Assembly: GCA_023663685.1 (NCBI GenBank)
Contig: JAMPHB010000001.1
Span: 745,356 to 809,355, forward strand
Source: Blautia sp.
GTDB taxonomy: Bacteria; Bacillota; Clostridia; Lachnospirales; Lachnospiraceae
Length of the DNA stretch: 64,000 nt
Direction of reading: 5' to 3'
Part shown: positions 17,198 through 26,240 of the stretch, one piece after another
Layout: every line of letters begins with the position of its first letter
Position numbering within the stretch: the stretch's first letter is position 1
Translations under genes and position numbers: made by a program
Notes under the pieces: generated by a model
What the model saw: only the letters and a program-made list of their open reading frames with translations
What the model was told of the DNA's origin: nothing
The model's database searches: none

Positions 17198-18335
17198 CTA
17201 CTCCTCCCCGCTGTCCATGCTTCCGGGACATCCCAGACTCAGCCATTTGAGATAGGCGTTGATAAAGGGATCAATCGCCCCGTCCATGACAGCGTTTACA
17301 TTGCCGCTCTCCGTCCCTGTGCGGTGATCCTTCACAAGCGTGTAGGGCTGCATCACATAGGAGCGGATCTGGTTGCCCCAGCCGATCTCCGTGACCTCGC
17401 CCCGGATTCCCTCCGCAAGAGCCGCGTTCTCCTCCTGCTTCAAAAGGAAAAGCCTCGCCTTTAGCATCTGCATGGCCTTATCCTTATTCATATGCTGGGA
17501 ACGCTCATTCTGACACTGTACCACAATCCCGGTTGGATAGTGGGTAATACGGATCGCGGAGCTCGTCTTATTGATGTGCTGACCTCCGGCGCCGCTGGAG
17601 CGGAAGGTATCGATGCGGATATCCTCATCCTTAATCTCCACATCAAGATCCTCCTCGATATCCGGCATCACATCGCAGGAAACAAAGGAAGTCTGGCGCT
17701 TCCCCGCCGCGTTGAATGGCGAGATGCGCACCAGCCGGTGCACACCCTTCTCCGATTTCAGGCAGCCGTAAGCGTTCGCCCCGTTCACCTGAAAGGTGAT
17801 GGACTTGATGCCCGCCTCGTCGCCGTCGAGAGAGTCGAGAACCTCCAGGTGATAGCCCTTCCTGTCCGCCCACTTCGAGTACATGCGAAACAGCATCGCC
17901 GCCCAGTCGCAGGACTCCGTGCCGCCGGCTCCGGCATGGAGCGAGAGGATTGCATTCTCGCCGTCGTACTCCCCGGATAAAAGCGTCTTCATGCGGATGC
18001 TCTCGTATTCGCTCTCCAGCTCTGTGAGCATCTGCTCCACCTCCGGAACCAGCGAGGCGTCGTTCTCCTCGTTGCCCATCTCGATCATCGTCTCTATGTC
18101 CTCATAGTCCTGCATGAGCTTTCCACAGACAGCCACATCGTCCTTTAAGCTCTTGAGCTTTTTCATCTTCTCCTGCGAGACCACCGGATCGTTCCAGAAA
18201 TCCGGCGCCTCCATCTCCCGCTCAAGCTCCTCGATCTGCTGCGTCTTGCCCGCTAAGTCAAAGTGAATCCCTCACTTCCTGCAGCGGCGCTTTGTAGGCG
18301 GTAAGCCGCCCCTTAAAATTGTCGAATTCGACCAC
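17198..18335 (-). CDS. prfB: Peptide chain release factor 2, expressed by programmed +1 frameshift
   Basis: RF2 recognises UGA and UAA stops and releases the chain. The zero frame starts at GTG 18335 after AGAGGTGA and reads VVEFDNFKGRLTAYKAPLQ to an in-frame UGA after 25 codons. The rest (354 codons) continues in the +1 frame, giving about 378 residues. RF2 features follow: the GGQ peptidyl-hydrolysis motif in RSSGAGGQHINKT, the SPF-type codon-reading loop in VRISPFNAAGKRQTSF and MEAPDFWNDP near the start. The in-frame UGA lets RF2 level control its own synthesis. A gene caller will often report only the shorter frame (18214 to 17198). Confidence 0.96.
18257..18263 (-). promoter_or_regulatory. 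prfB: Programmed +1 frameshift site of prfB (CUU UGA C)
   Basis: The slippery CTT (18263-18261) is followed by TGA (18260-18258) and C on the minus strand, the same heptamer as in most bacterial prfB genes. A GAGGGA element four bases before CTT can act as the internal Shine-Dalgarno that stimulates the shift. Slipping by one base reads GAC TTA GCG and opens the long frame. Confidence 0.95.
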
Positions 18336-18341
18336 AGAAAA

Positions 18342-18857
18342 TCACCTCTTTTTTCTTTTTTGTCTATTGTAACAATTTGTGAACAGAAATACAACCAGTA
18401 ATCCGAGGAAAGCACCGCAGGCGTCAATGAGCACGTCCCGGAACTGTCCCGCCCTGCCGGGCACAAAACGCTGGTGTACCTCGTCTGTAGCGGCATAACA
18501 GACTGCAAGCCCAAAGGCAAGCCCATACCGGAGCAGCCGCTTTCTGTGCCACTCTCCGCGATTCCTCCGAAAGGTGAGCACAAAGAGGATTAGGGAGGCA
18601 AGAATGGCGTACTCCGTCATGTGAGCCGCCTTGCGCACCGGAAACTCGATGCGCAGCGCCCTCTCCTCAAGCTGCTGCTGTGAAAGCTCCAGATGCAGGG
18701 CAAGGTTCACGCCCTCCACAATCTTGTAGCTGACGCTGCCGCTGACCTCGGCGGACGCCGTGTCCGGCTGGGCGGAAAAGATGAAGATCACCATCATCCA
18801 CGCCAGCGACGCAAGAAGCGCCGCCTCGAAAAAGGTTCTGCTTCCGCCGCTTTTCAA
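18342..18857 (-). CDS. VanZ family membrane protein
   Basis: 171 residues with four hydrophobic helices (about 10-27, 78-95, 108-127 and 140-160). The VanZ motifs are visible: RKAAHMTEYAIL and TDEVHQRFVPGRAGQFRDV. VanZ of the vancomycin cluster gives low-level teicoplanin resistance, but this family is widespread and no vanHAX genes are here, so a resistance role should not be assumed. The start is TTG 18857, overlapping the ctpA stop by four bases; GGGGGA lies upstream. It sits between ctpA and prfB. Confidence 0.88.
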   Translation of the reverse strand: MKSGGSRTFFEAALLASLAWMMVIFIFSAQPDTASAEVSGSVSYKIVEGVNLALHLELSQQQLEERALRIEFPVRKAAHMTEYAILASLILFVLTFRRNRGEWHRKRLLRYGLAFGLAVCYAATDEVHQRFVPGRAGQFRDVLIDACGAFLGLLVVFLFTNCYNRQKRKKR

Positions 18858-20146
18858 TGGAGCATCCCCCGCATCTCGTCTATGGCATACTGGAGCTGGT
18901 TGTCATAGCGCATATCGTAGGGCTGTGTCTTGTCGCCCCCGTACTCATACTCCACGACTTCATCCGGCTCGATTCCGGTGCCGTGGATATTGTTGCCGTT
19001 TGGCGTGAAGTATTTCGCCGTCGTGAGCTTCACCGCGTCCCCGTCCTCCAGCGGAAAAATCGACTGCACAATGCCCTTTCCAAAGGTCGTCGTGCCCACC
19101 AGCGTCCCGTAATCGTAATCCTTGATGGCTCCCGCAAAGATTTCGGAGGCGCTTGCGCTGCCCTTATCCACGAGCACGATGAGCGGATAATCCATACACC
19201 GCTTGTCTGAGCTGTAGGTCTCCCGGTTGCCGAATTTATCCTCCGTGTACACGATAGTTCCTTCCGGCAGAATATCGTCCACAATACGCACCACCGAATC
19301 AATCAGGCCTCCCGGATTGTCCCTTAAGTCTACGATCATGCCCTCCATTCCCTGCTCCTCAAGCGCCTTCACCTGCTCCTCAAACTGCTTCGGGGTATTT
19401 GACTGGAATTCGCTGATCTGGATATAGCCGATATTTCCCTCCAAAAGCTCCGAGGATACGCTGGAAAGCTGCACGTTGCGGCGCTCCACGTCAAATTCCA
19501 GGGATTCATCCGTGTCCTCCCTGTAGACGAGCAGATGCACCTTTGTGCCCTCCTTCCCGCGGATCTTCTGCACCAGCGCCGTGAGCTCCATGCTCGTGGC
19601 CTCGATGTCATCGACCATAAGGATCCGGTCGCCGTTTTTGAGTCCGGCCTCCTCCGCCGGGGTCTCCTCGTAGACCTTTGTGATCGTCACTTCCATCGTC
19701 TCGGCGTTCTGCGACAGTCCCGCGCCGATGCCGTAGTAGGCGCCCGAGGTGTCCACCCGGATGCTCGCGTACTCGTCCGCCGTATAGTAGACAGAATACG
19801 GGTCGTCCAGCCCCTCCAGCGTTCCCGCCAGAATGGATTCCCTGACCTTCTCCTTATCGTAATCTTCATAATAATAGATATCCATGTAAGCCAGAAGCTC
19901 CTGCTGTTTTTCCAGCGTGTCCCGGTTCAAAACCGATGAATTGTCGGAGACGACGCCCCCCTTTTTCGGTCCAAAAACCAGATACTGCCTCGTGATGCCC
20001 GTATACAGCTTTACGCCTGCGGCCAGAAGCACGGCAATGACCAGAACTCCGACGATAAGCCCCGAACAAAAGCCTGAGCCAAAGCCCGTCGATTTTTTCT
20101 TCGGATACTCCGGCGGCATCTCCTGCTGCATATATTGTCTGTCCAT
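18854..20146 (-). CDS. S41 family C-terminal processing peptidase (CtpA/CtpB-like)
   Basis: 430 residues: a Lys-rich N-terminus, one membrane helix (about 25-47), a PDZ domain (about 115-195, with GIGAGLSQNAETMEV and AGLKNGDRILMVDD) and the S41 protease domain. The catalytic pair is visible as Ser in GSASASEIFAG and Lys in TTFGKGIVQS; the GGLIDS oxyanion region follows VDLRDNPGG. Such proteases trim membrane or secreted proteins, for example in sporulation or wall remodelling. It follows ftsX by 13 bases, as in many Firmicutes, with GGAGGG before the ATG, suggesting a function linked to division or wall hydrolase control. Confidence 0.94.
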   Translation of the reverse strand: MDRQYMQQEMPPEYPKKKSTGFGSGFCSGLIVGVLVIAVLLAAGVKLYTGITRQYLVFGPKKGGVVSDNSSVLNRDTLEKQQELLAYMDIYYYEDYDKEKVRESILAGTLEGLDDPYSVYYTADEYASIRVDTSGAYYGIGAGLSQNAETMEVTITKVYEETPAEEAGLKNGDRILMVDDIEATSMELTALVQKIRGKEGTKVHLLVYREDTDESLEFDVERRNVQLSSVSSELLEGNIGYIQISEFQSNTPKQFEEQVKALEEQGMEGMIVDLRDNPGGLIDSVVRIVDDILPEGTIVYTEDKFGNRETYSSDKRCMDYPLIVLVDKGSASASEIFAGAIKDYDYGTLVGTTTFGKGIVQSIFPLEDGDAVKLTTAKYFTPNGNNIHGTGIEPDEVVEYEYGGDKTQPYDMRYDNQLQYAIDEMRGMLH

Positions 20147-20159
20147 ATCTTTCCCTCCG

Positions 20160-21068
20160 CTAAACCTTTAGGTGCTTGCGAATCGTGAGCTGGCTCCCCA
20201 CAAAGCCGATACCCACGCCAAGCACGACCGCAACGGGTATCAGCGTCGAAAACACTGCCTGTACCGAGACGAACTTCATCATGGAGCCGATGAAGCTGAA
20301 CTTATCGGTAATGTACACCATGATCCTCTGGTAGAGAACATACAGAAGGCTCAGCGGAATTGCAGCGCCCACGAGCCCGATCAGCATACCCTCCACCACA
20401 AAGGGCGCCCGCACAAGAAAATCCGTCGCGCCGATCAGCTTCATAATCGCAATCTCCTCCCTGCGGACAGAAATTCCCACCGTGACCGTGTTGCTGATCA
20501 GAAAGACCGCGACGCAGAGCAAAATCAGAATGATTCCCGCAGACACATAGCCCACCAGTCTGTTAAAATCGCTTAAGGTGTTCGCCACCAGCTCCGACTG
20601 CTTTACCTCCCGGACGCCGGGGATGGACTCTAAGTAATTGACCAGAGAGCTCTGCATGGAAACGTCATTCAGATAGATCTGGTAGTTCGCCGAGTTCGCC
20701 AGCGGATTGTCCCCGACAAAACCCGCCGCCAGCTCCTCGCGCCCCTCAAAATAGACCTCCTTGTAGTAATTCCACGCATCCTCCGCCGACACATACTCCA
20801 CACGGCTGACCTCGGTGCGCTTCTCAACCTGGCTGCCAATGTCGAGGATCTGGCTCTCCGTCAGTCCCTTGTCAAAAAAAATGGAGACGGAAACGCCCTC
20901 CTCGATGCCCCGCACCGCCGCATTAAAATTCGTGATGACCATATAAAATATGCCAAACATAAAAATGCAGGCCGCCATGGTCGCAATGGAGGCCAGAGAA
21001 AACATTTTATTGCGGAAAATACTCTGAAAGCCCTGCTTCATAGAATAAAAAAAGGTGTTAATTCTCAT
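20160..21068 (-). CDS. ftsX: Cell division permease FtsX
   Basis: About 302 residues. The N-terminal helix (about 20-42) is followed by an extracellular domain (about 45-165), and then three helices in the FtsX/MacB-like C-terminal half (about 172-195, 220-245 and 265-290). It begins [20 protein letters not shown], typical for FtsX. With FtsE it controls wall hydrolases at the septum. I chose ATG 21068, seven bases after GGAGGAG; an ATG two codons earlier is possible. Either start overlaps the end of ftsE. Confidence 0.94.
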   Translation of the reverse strand: MRINTFFYSMKQGFQSIFRNKMFSLASIATMAACIFMFGIFYMVITNFNAAVRGIEEGVSVSIFFDKGLTESQILDIGSQVEKRTEVSRVEYVSAEDAWNYYKEVYFEGREELAAGFVGDNPLANSANYQIYLNDVSMQSSLVNYLESIPGVREVKQSELVANTLSDFNRLVGYVSAGIILILLCVAVFLISNTVTVGISVRREEIAIMKLIGATDFLVRAPFVVEGMLIGLVGAAIPLSLLYVLYQRIMVYITDKFSFIGSMMKFVSVQAVFSTLIPVAVVLGVGIGFVGSQLTIRKHLKV

Positions 21069-21744
21069 CGTCATACTCCTCCTGCTTACTGTCGCTGACG
21101 ATCGTACCCTTTTTCACGGTAATGACCCTCTTCTTCATCACCTTGACGATCTCCATATTGTGGGTGACCACGATCACCGTCGTGCCCTTGTCGTTGATCT
21201 CCTCCAGAAGCTTCATAATCTCCCACGCATTGTTATTGTCCAGATTCCCGGTGGGCTCATCCGCCAGAAGGATGCTGGGCTCATTGATCAGCGCCCGCGC
21301 GATTGCCACCCTCTGCTGCTCGCCGCCGGAAAGCTGGCTGGGGTAGGAGCGGTATTTGGCCGCAAGCCCCACCATCGAGAGGGTGATCGGAACTTTTTTT
21401 CGTATCCGGCTGTTTGATTCCCCGATCACCTTCTGGGCAAATGCCACATTATCATACACATTTCTGTCCTTTAACAAACGGAAATCCTGAAATACAACGC
21501 CAAGGCTCCGGCGGAATTTCGGGATCTGCTTCCGTTTGATCTTGCCGAGGATCCTGCCTCCGATCGTGATGGTTCCCTCCGTCGGCTCGAGCTCCTTTAA
21601 AAGAAGCTTGATCATCGTCGACTTGCCGGAACCACTGTCCCCGACAATAAATACAAACTCTCCATCTTCAATTTCAAGGCTTACATCGTTCAATGCCGGC
21701 ACTCCCTCAGAGTAGGTCTTGCTGACATGCTGCAGTTTAATCAT
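21058..21744 (-). CDS. ftsE: Cell division ATP-binding protein FtsE
   Basis: 228 residues, standard FtsE size. Walker A is GDSGSGKST (about 36-44), the Q-loop is in [20 protein letters not shown], the signature is [16 protein letters not shown] and Walker B is [13 protein letters not shown]. It powers FtsX to activate septal peptidoglycan hydrolases. AAGGAGA precedes the ATG. It lies 12 bases behind the CdaR/PucR-type regulator gene and overlaps ftsX. No PcsB/EnvC-type partner is adjacent, though the NlpC/P60 protein at 28409-29602 has a suitable hydrolase domain. Confidence 0.96.
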   Translation of the reverse strand: MIKLQHVSKTYSEGVPALNDVSLEIEDGEFVFIVGDSGSGKSTMIKLLLKELEPTEGTITIGGRILGKIKRKQIPKFRRSLGVVFQDFRLLKDRNVYDNVAFAQKVIGESNSRIRKKVPITLSMVGLAAKYRSYPSQLSGGEQQRVAIARALINEPSILLADEPTGNLDNNNAWEIMKLLEEINDKGTTVIVVTHNMEIVKVMKKRVITVKKGTIVSDSKQEEYDDEN

Positions 21745-21756
21745 CTTTTCTCCTTA

Positions 21757-22845
21757 CTAATAGTCCAAGGATTCCATGTACTTCATGTACTTTACAACCA
21801 TGAGGGCAATCTTGAAGGTGATGGCATCCTCGAACACGCGAAGATCCAGCCCGGTGCTCTTCTGCAGCTTATCCAGCCTGTACACCAGCGTGTTCCGGTG
21901 GATATAGAGCTGTCTGGAGGTCTCGGACACATTCAGACTGTTCTCGAAAAACTTATTGATTGTGGAAAGAAGCTCCTCGTCGTACTCATCGGGAGCCTTC
22001 CCGTCAAAAATCTCTTTGATAAACATTTTGCACAGCGGGATCGGAAGCTGGTAGATCAGTCTGCCGATTCCAAGCTGGGAGTAGGCGATCACATTGCGGT
22101 CCTCGAAAAAGATCTTGCCCACATCAAGCGCCATGCGTGCCTCCTTGTAAGAGCGCGATACCTCCTTTAACTCCCCGACCACGGTTCCGTAAGCGATATG
22201 CACATTGCTGTACGCATCGGAGCGGAACAGATTTAAGATAACCTCCGCCGTCTTGTTCAGATCCTCGTAGGATTCGTTCTCCGCCAGCTCCTTGACCAGA
22301 ATGATATTTTTCTCGTCCACCGCCGTCACGAAATCCCTGGATTTACCGCCGAACAGTCCGCGTATCCTCTCCAGCTCATTGCCGTCCTTCTCCCGGTTGA
22401 TCTCCACCAGAAATACCACACGCCGCACCTCGATCTCGATATGGAGCTTTTTGGCGCGGTTATAGATATCCACGAGAAGCAGATTGTCCAGAATCAGATT
22501 CTTGATGAAATTATCCTTGTCGAAGCGCTCCTTATACGCCACCAGAAGGTTCTGGATCTGAAAGCCCGCGATCTTGCCGATCATATAGGCATCCTCGCTG
22601 TCCCCGCAGATCAGCAGAATATATTCCAGCTGGTGATCGTCAAACACTTTGAAAAACTGACATCCGCTCACCACCTGGGAATCCGCGGGGGAGGACACGA
22701 AGGACTGGGCAGGCTCTACAAACTGCTCCGCTTCCGCAAACGTGGCGGCAAGTATCTTCCCCTCCACGTCCATCACACACAGATCCATTCTCGTAATCCC
22801 CTTAAGACCATCAATCGTATTCTGAAGTATCTGATTGGAAATCAT
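21757..22845 (-). CDS. CdaR/PucR-family transcriptional regulator (carbohydrate-diacid regulator type)
   Basis: 362 residues. The first 135 residues look like the sugar-diacid recognition domain (LQNTIDGLKGITRMDLCVMD, then AGFQIQNLLVAYKERFDKD). A GGDEF-like PucR middle part follows (about 140-260). A C-terminal helix-turn-helix of the PucR/CdaR type ends it (ETSRQLYIHRNTLVYRLDK, about 305-330). Such proteins activate genes for sugar-acid or purine use in other bacteria. Here no catabolic genes are adjacent: ftsE follows after 12 bases, so its target is unknown. AAGGAG lies before the ATG, which is downstream of the terminator at 22926-22970. Confidence 0.88.
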   Translation of the reverse strand: MISNQILQNTIDGLKGITRMDLCVMDVEGKILAATFAEAEQFVEPAQSFVSSPADSQVVSGCQFFKVFDDHQLEYILLICGDSEDAYMIGKIAGFQIQNLLVAYKERFDKDNFIKNLILDNLLLVDIYNRAKKLHIEIEVRRVVFLVEINREKDGNELERIRGLFGGKSRDFVTAVDEKNIILVKELAENESYEDLNKTAEVILNLFRSDAYSNVHIAYGTVVGELKEVSRSYKEARMALDVGKIFFEDRNVIAYSQLGIGRLIYQLPIPLCKMFIKEIFDGKAPDEYDEELLSTINKFFENSLNVSETSRQLYIHRNTLVYRLDKLQKSTGLDLRVFEDAITFKIALMVVKYMKYMESLDY

Positions 22846-22925
22846 AAATGTTTCTCCTTATCCCCATATTTGCTGACACTTTTTGCAATTTGCATAAATG
22901 CCTTTTTTCATTTTAATACAAAAAC

Positions 22926-22970
22926 ACAAAAAAAGAAAGAGGAAATGTGCATTTTTTATGCATTTCCTCT
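22926..22970 (-). terminator. Rho-independent terminator after the yitT-like gene
   Basis: On the minus strand AGAGGAAATG pairs perfectly with CATTTCCTCT around a 13-base AT-rich loop and is followed by TTCTTTTTTTG. It separates the YitT transcript from the CdaR/PucR-ftsEX unit. Confidence 0.85.
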
Positions 22971-22989
22971 AACAATCAGGAAACATGTT

Positions 22990-23865
22990 CTATAAATCCC
23001 TATGATATTCCAAAAATCCTTCTCCCAGCACCTCGCGGACGTCAGAGACGATCACAAAGGCGTCCGGGTCTACCTCTTCCACGATATCCTTCACGCTGAC
23101 AATCTCCTTGCGGGACACCACGCAATAGAGCACGCATTTGTTCCTGTGGGTGTACATCCCCTTTGCATCCAGCCCGGTGACGCCCCTGTCCAGCTCCCGC
23201 ATGAGCCTGTCCGCCACCTCCTCGTAGTGGTTCGTGATGATCAGGGCGGCCTTGGAGCTCTTAAAGCCCTCCAGAAAGGAATCCCCCATCTTCGTCGTCA
23301 CAAAAATCGCCACCACCGCATACAGCGCCGGGCGCAGGCCAAACACATACAGGCCAAGGAGCACGACCAGCCCGTCAATCACCTGCATGATCTGCACCAC
23401 CGAGTAATGCCTGAGTCCCGGCTGGATCAGCGCCGCCACCAGATCCGTGCCCCCGGTGGTCGCTCCCGCCCGGAGCACAAGGCCAAAGCCTATCCCTGTA
23501 AACACACCGCCGAAGAGCGCCGCCAGAAGGTAATCGGACTCTGCCAGATCCATCGGCGGAATCAGATACAGCCACAGAGACAGAAGCAGCGTCCCGAAAA
23601 ATGTCCTGCCCACATAGCCCGCCCCGAACCTCCGGTAGGCAAATAAAAACACCGGGATATTGAGAAGCAGGTTCGTAAGCCACAGCGGAACTCCCCCCGG
23701 AATCAGCCCTTCCGTCAGACTCCTGATGAGAATGGCAATCCCGGAAAAGCCTCCGGTGACCAGGCCTATGGGGTCATAGATGCTGCTGATGGCAAGCGCC
23801 ATCATTCCCGTCCCCAGAACAATCAGCAAAAGCTCCCAGCACAGCCTTTTTTTATTTCTGTTCAT
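22990..23865 (-). CDS. YitT family membrane protein (DUF161/DUF2179)
   Basis: About 291 residues from ATG 23865; a longer frame adds ten residues over the neighbouring gene. Five hydrophobic segments fill residues 10-195, with the YitT motifs SIYDPIGLVTGGFSGIAI and GATTGGTDLVAALI. The last 90 residues form the DUF2179 domain (ALIITNHYEEVADRLMREL, then DPDAFVIVSDVREVLGEGF). Function in the family is not settled; transport has been suggested. It starts 14 bases inside the WecG/TagA-like gene, so the two are coupled, and it is followed by a strong terminator. Confidence 0.92.
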   Translation of the reverse strand: MNRNKKRLCWELLLIVLGTGMMALAISSIYDPIGLVTGGFSGIAILIRSLTEGLIPGGVPLWLTNLLLNIPVFLFAYRRFGAGYVGRTFFGTLLLSLWLYLIPPMDLAESDYLLAALFGGVFTGIGFGLVLRAGATTGGTDLVAALIQPGLRHYSVVQIMQVIDGLVVLLGLYVFGLRPALYAVVAIFVTTKMGDSFLEGFKSSKAALIITNHYEEVADRLMRELDRGVTGLDAKGMYTHRNKCVLYCVVSRKEIVSVKDIVEEVDPDAFVIVSDVREVLGEGFLEYHRDL

Positions 23866-24538
23866 CTTCCACACTTTCCTGCCGGAAGCTGTCAAGCTGC
23901 CGTTCCAGCTTGCGGGTGCGGATCAGACGCTGGATCAGTCCAAGGATACCGCGCCGCTGCACCTCCGGGTTCATGCTTCCGATCCCGTACCAGAGATTCG
24001 CCGAGAGCCTGTCCTTATTCTCCAGCAGAAACTCCTCCTGCTGGGGGCTGGGCAGAATGCTTAAAATCACGTCCGGCGTCACCACATTGACCTCATTGAC
24101 CAGTGAGTCCGCCTTCCCCTCGAAATCCTCCAGCGCGTAGCTGACAAGCTCACACCGGGGAAAACGGGCGAGGAGCAGCTCCTCCATCTTCTGCACCTTC
24201 GCGCTCTCACCGCCGATCAGGCAGAGCTTCTTCCGGTTCCGCTCGATCCGCCGCATCAGCTCATAGAAAAAATCGTGGTGCTCCACCTCGCGCCTGCGCT
24301 GGTAGCTGTCCGCACCCACCGCCTCTAAGACCGCGACCTCCGAGATCACCGTGTGCTCCATCGCCATCAGTGCCGTGCGGACGCTGTCGTTTGTGGTGGC
24401 AAGCATCAGCGTGTCCGTATTCACTTCCTCTATTGTGTGGAACCCCTGATCGGATATCTCGCGGTCCAGACACATAATCGCTTCCCGGACCGTACAATTA
24501 TCCAGTTGGATTCCGGCAACATCAATCACCTTCATCAT
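23852..24538 (-). CDS. WecG/TagA/CpsF-family glycosyltransferase (GT26), divergent
   Basis: 228 residues from the tandem ATG at 24538 after TGTGGGG; a longer frame adds 29 residues lacking family features. Recognisable GT26 elements are VNTDTLMLATTNDSVRTALM (the acceptor region), LCLIGGESAKVQKMEELLLARFP and VLSILPSPQQEEFLLENKDRL, followed by WYGIGSMNPEVQRRG. TagA-type enzymes add ManNAc to undecaprenyl-PP-GlcNAc in teichoic acid linkage-unit synthesis. The usual NPDG-type block is altered and the C-terminus is Arg-rich, so it may have a different role. It lies far from the TagGH-like cluster at 1-7 kb. Confidence 0.75.
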   Translation of the reverse strand: MMKVIDVAGIQLDNCTVREAIMCLDREISDQGFHTIEEVNTDTLMLATTNDSVRTALMAMEHTVISEVAVLEAVGADSYQRRREVEHHDFFYELMRRIERNRKKLCLIGGESAKVQKMEELLLARFPRCELVSYALEDFEGKADSLVNEVNVVTPDVILSILPSPQQEEFLLENKDRLSANLWYGIGSMNPEVQRRGILGLIQRLIRTRKLERQLDSFRQESVEDEQK

Positions 24539-24908
24539 AACCCCACAAGTATACCAAATATGTCCGCATTTGGCAACTGCTGAATTTTCCTCCTCCAACA
24601 GACATTGTACGACAATTTCCGACATAGTATTGCATTATTTTTACATTTAAAATGTCAATTCCTTTTTCAAAATTTTCCAGTTATCGACAAAGTTTATTAT
24701 TTTTCAACAAAACAGCTGTTCTAATTTCACCGGCATTTATAAGTCAAAAAAGCTTTTTCTTATGTGGATAACGTGCATAACTCCGTGCATAACTCGTTTT
24801 TTCAGCATTTCAGGGCTTAAAATTGTGGATAACTTTTTTGTCAGTTCTTCCCCTTTTCCGCCAAAATATTTTCTTAAGGGAAAAATTTTGTGCAACTTTT
24901 TTATCAGC
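24539..24908. other. AT-rich 370-base intergenic region, no gene seen
   Basis: This gap separates the amidase stop from the GT26-type start. It is far more AT-rich than its surroundings, with many runs of T, and contains the DnaA-box-like cluster listed separately. No clear hairpin terminator for the amidase gene and no tidy -35/-10 pair for the GT26-type gene was found. No RNA gene was recognised. Confidence 0.6.
24681..24832. promoter_or_regulatory. Cluster of DnaA-box-like 9-mers
   Basis: Two perfect TGTGGATAA sites (reverse complement of TTATCCACA) lie at 24763-24771 and 24824-24832. Two CGTGCATAA sites with one mismatch lie at 24772-24780 and 24784-24792. All four point the same way. 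A fifth one-mismatch site in the opposite orientation (TTATCGACA) is at 24681-24689. The first two abut and the third follows after three bases. The density and AT-richness suggest DnaA binding; no dnaA, dnaN or other origin gene is near. Confidence 0.5.
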
Positions 24909-26207
24909 TTATTCTGTTTCTATTGTATCCATAACTCCCGGCGTATATGCTCCCGTAATCTTTATATTTTCACACTTCACATAGGCGCATACCTGATATT
25001 CGTAGGTGTGCTCCGCATCTGCGCCCGCATCCGTCCAGACAAGCGTGCCGCTGTCCAGCTCTGCCACGACAAGGAAGCTCTCCCCGCTGTCCGCCCTGCG
25101 GGCGATGAGATAACCGTCCGCCCCGTCCACAGAGGTAAAGGCAAGCTGCACCTGCCCGGTATCGGAACGGCTGACTGCCACAAGGGACGGCGCGCCTATC
25201 GTCGTGACCGACAGTGTGTTGGAGACATCCGTGTAGAAGGTTCTGTCCTTCCCCGCCACATAGGCGCGCAGACAATACTCGTATGTTTGTCCTCCTGCCG
25301 CAGTCGTATCCAGATAGCTGCTGCCGCTTCCGCTCACGACCGCAAGCGCCTCACAGGCCTCCTCCCCCGCGCTCCGGCGGAAAAGCACATAGCCGTCCGC
25401 CCACGCGCATTCGCTCCACGCAAGACTGACCGCGTTTCCCTCCGCAAGCTTTACACTCTTTAATACCGGGGTTTTCCCCTTCACCAGACCGTAGGCTTCC
25501 GCGATTCCTGCCGCGTCCGCCACTCCCAGTTTTTTCAGCTTCGCGGGCGTGCTCAGATACTTCCTGCAGTCCGAGGGGTTGCTGACATAGGCGTGTTCCA
25601 CAATCAGGCCGGGAAACCCCTCCTCCTTGCTGAGCTTGATCACACGGTAATAATCGGCCAGCTTTTTGTCCGGGTACTTCGTGCGGTTCTCGGAATTGCG
25701 GTATGCCACTCCCAGATTCTTAAGCCCCAGAGAGGTCAGCTTACTCTCGATACTGACGGCGACCCTGTGCCCCTCTGCGCCAATTTCTTTTTTATAATTA
25801 TAATTCGGGTAAAACACGCAGGCGCCGTTGCTGGACGCCTTGTAATCCGCGTTGTTGTGGAGGCTCACAAAGAGGTCGGCGCCCATCTGCTTCGCAAAGA
25901 GCACCCTCTCATCTAAGGAGACATAGACGTCGCTTGTGCGCGTCATATAGACCTTCACTCCCGCATACTTCTCCAGCTCCGCCTTACACGCCTTCGCAAT
26001 CGCAAGATTCAGCTGCTTCTCCTTATAGCGCTTGCCGCTCCATGTACGGCTGGCGCCGCCGTCGCTGCCGCCATGTCCCGCATCCAGCACGACTACAAAC
26101 GGGTCTGTCTGCGCCTGCTTCTGCGCGGCCTCCGCTGTATCCGGCTGCGCGCAGACCGACAGAAAGCCTATGGCCAGTGCCAGTAATACCCCTAAACCTC
26201 TTTTCAT
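24909..26207 (-). CDS. Secreted N-acetylmuramoyl-L-alanine amidase (Amidase_3) with FN3-like C-terminus
   Basis: 432 residues. A signal peptide is clear (MKRGLGVLLALAIGFLSVCA, cleavage near residue 27). The Amidase_3 domain spans about 36-235, with zinc ligands expected in VVLDAGHGGSDGGA, a Glu after KEKQLNLAIA and His in FVSLHNNAD; IVEHAYVSNPSD carries the catalytic Glu. Two fibronectin-III-like modules follow (about 245-335 and 338-425), each with an Ala-Asp-Gly-Tyr block (WADGYVLFRR, GADGYLIARR). It cleaves the bond between muramic acid and the stem peptide. It lies 33 bases behind the GH25 gene, with GGGGAAG before the ATG. Confidence 0.94.
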   Translation of the reverse strand: MKRGLGVLLALAIGFLSVCAQPDTAEAAQKQAQTDPFVVVLDAGHGGSDGGASRTWSGKRYKEKQLNLAIAKACKAELEKYAGVKVYMTRTSDVYVSLDERVLFAKQMGADLFVSLHNNADYKASSNGACVFYPNYNYKKEIGAEGHRVAVSIESKLTSLGLKNLGVAYRNSENRTKYPDKKLADYYRVIKLSKEEGFPGLIVEHAYVSNPSDCRKYLSTPAKLKKLGVADAAGIAEAYGLVKGKTPVLKSVKLAEGNAVSLAWSECAWADGYVLFRRSAGEEACEALAVVSGSGSSYLDTTAAGGQTYEYCLRAYVAGKDRTFYTDVSNTLSVTTIGAPSLVAVSRSDTGQVQLAFTSVDGADGYLIARRADSGESFLVVAELDSGTLVWTDAGADAEHTYEYQVCAYVKCENIKITGAYTPGVMDTIETE

Positions 26208-26240
26208 ATTTCTTCCCCAAATCCCTTCTTTTCCGCAGGT

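Noticed and set aside
18342-18857. Vancomycin/teicoplanin resistance by VanZ
   Set aside because: No vanHAX or other resistance genes are nearby, and VanZ-family proteins are common in non-resistant bacteria.
24681-24832. Chromosomal replication origin oriC
   Set aside because: No dnaA, dnaN, rpmH or similar genes are near and the genes on both sides are transcribed in the same direction; kept as a DnaA-box cluster only.
24762-25463. Plus-strand frame of 233 codons opposite the amidase
   Set aside because: It is a shadow of the amidase gene, starts in the AT-rich gap without a ribosome site, and has no protein features.
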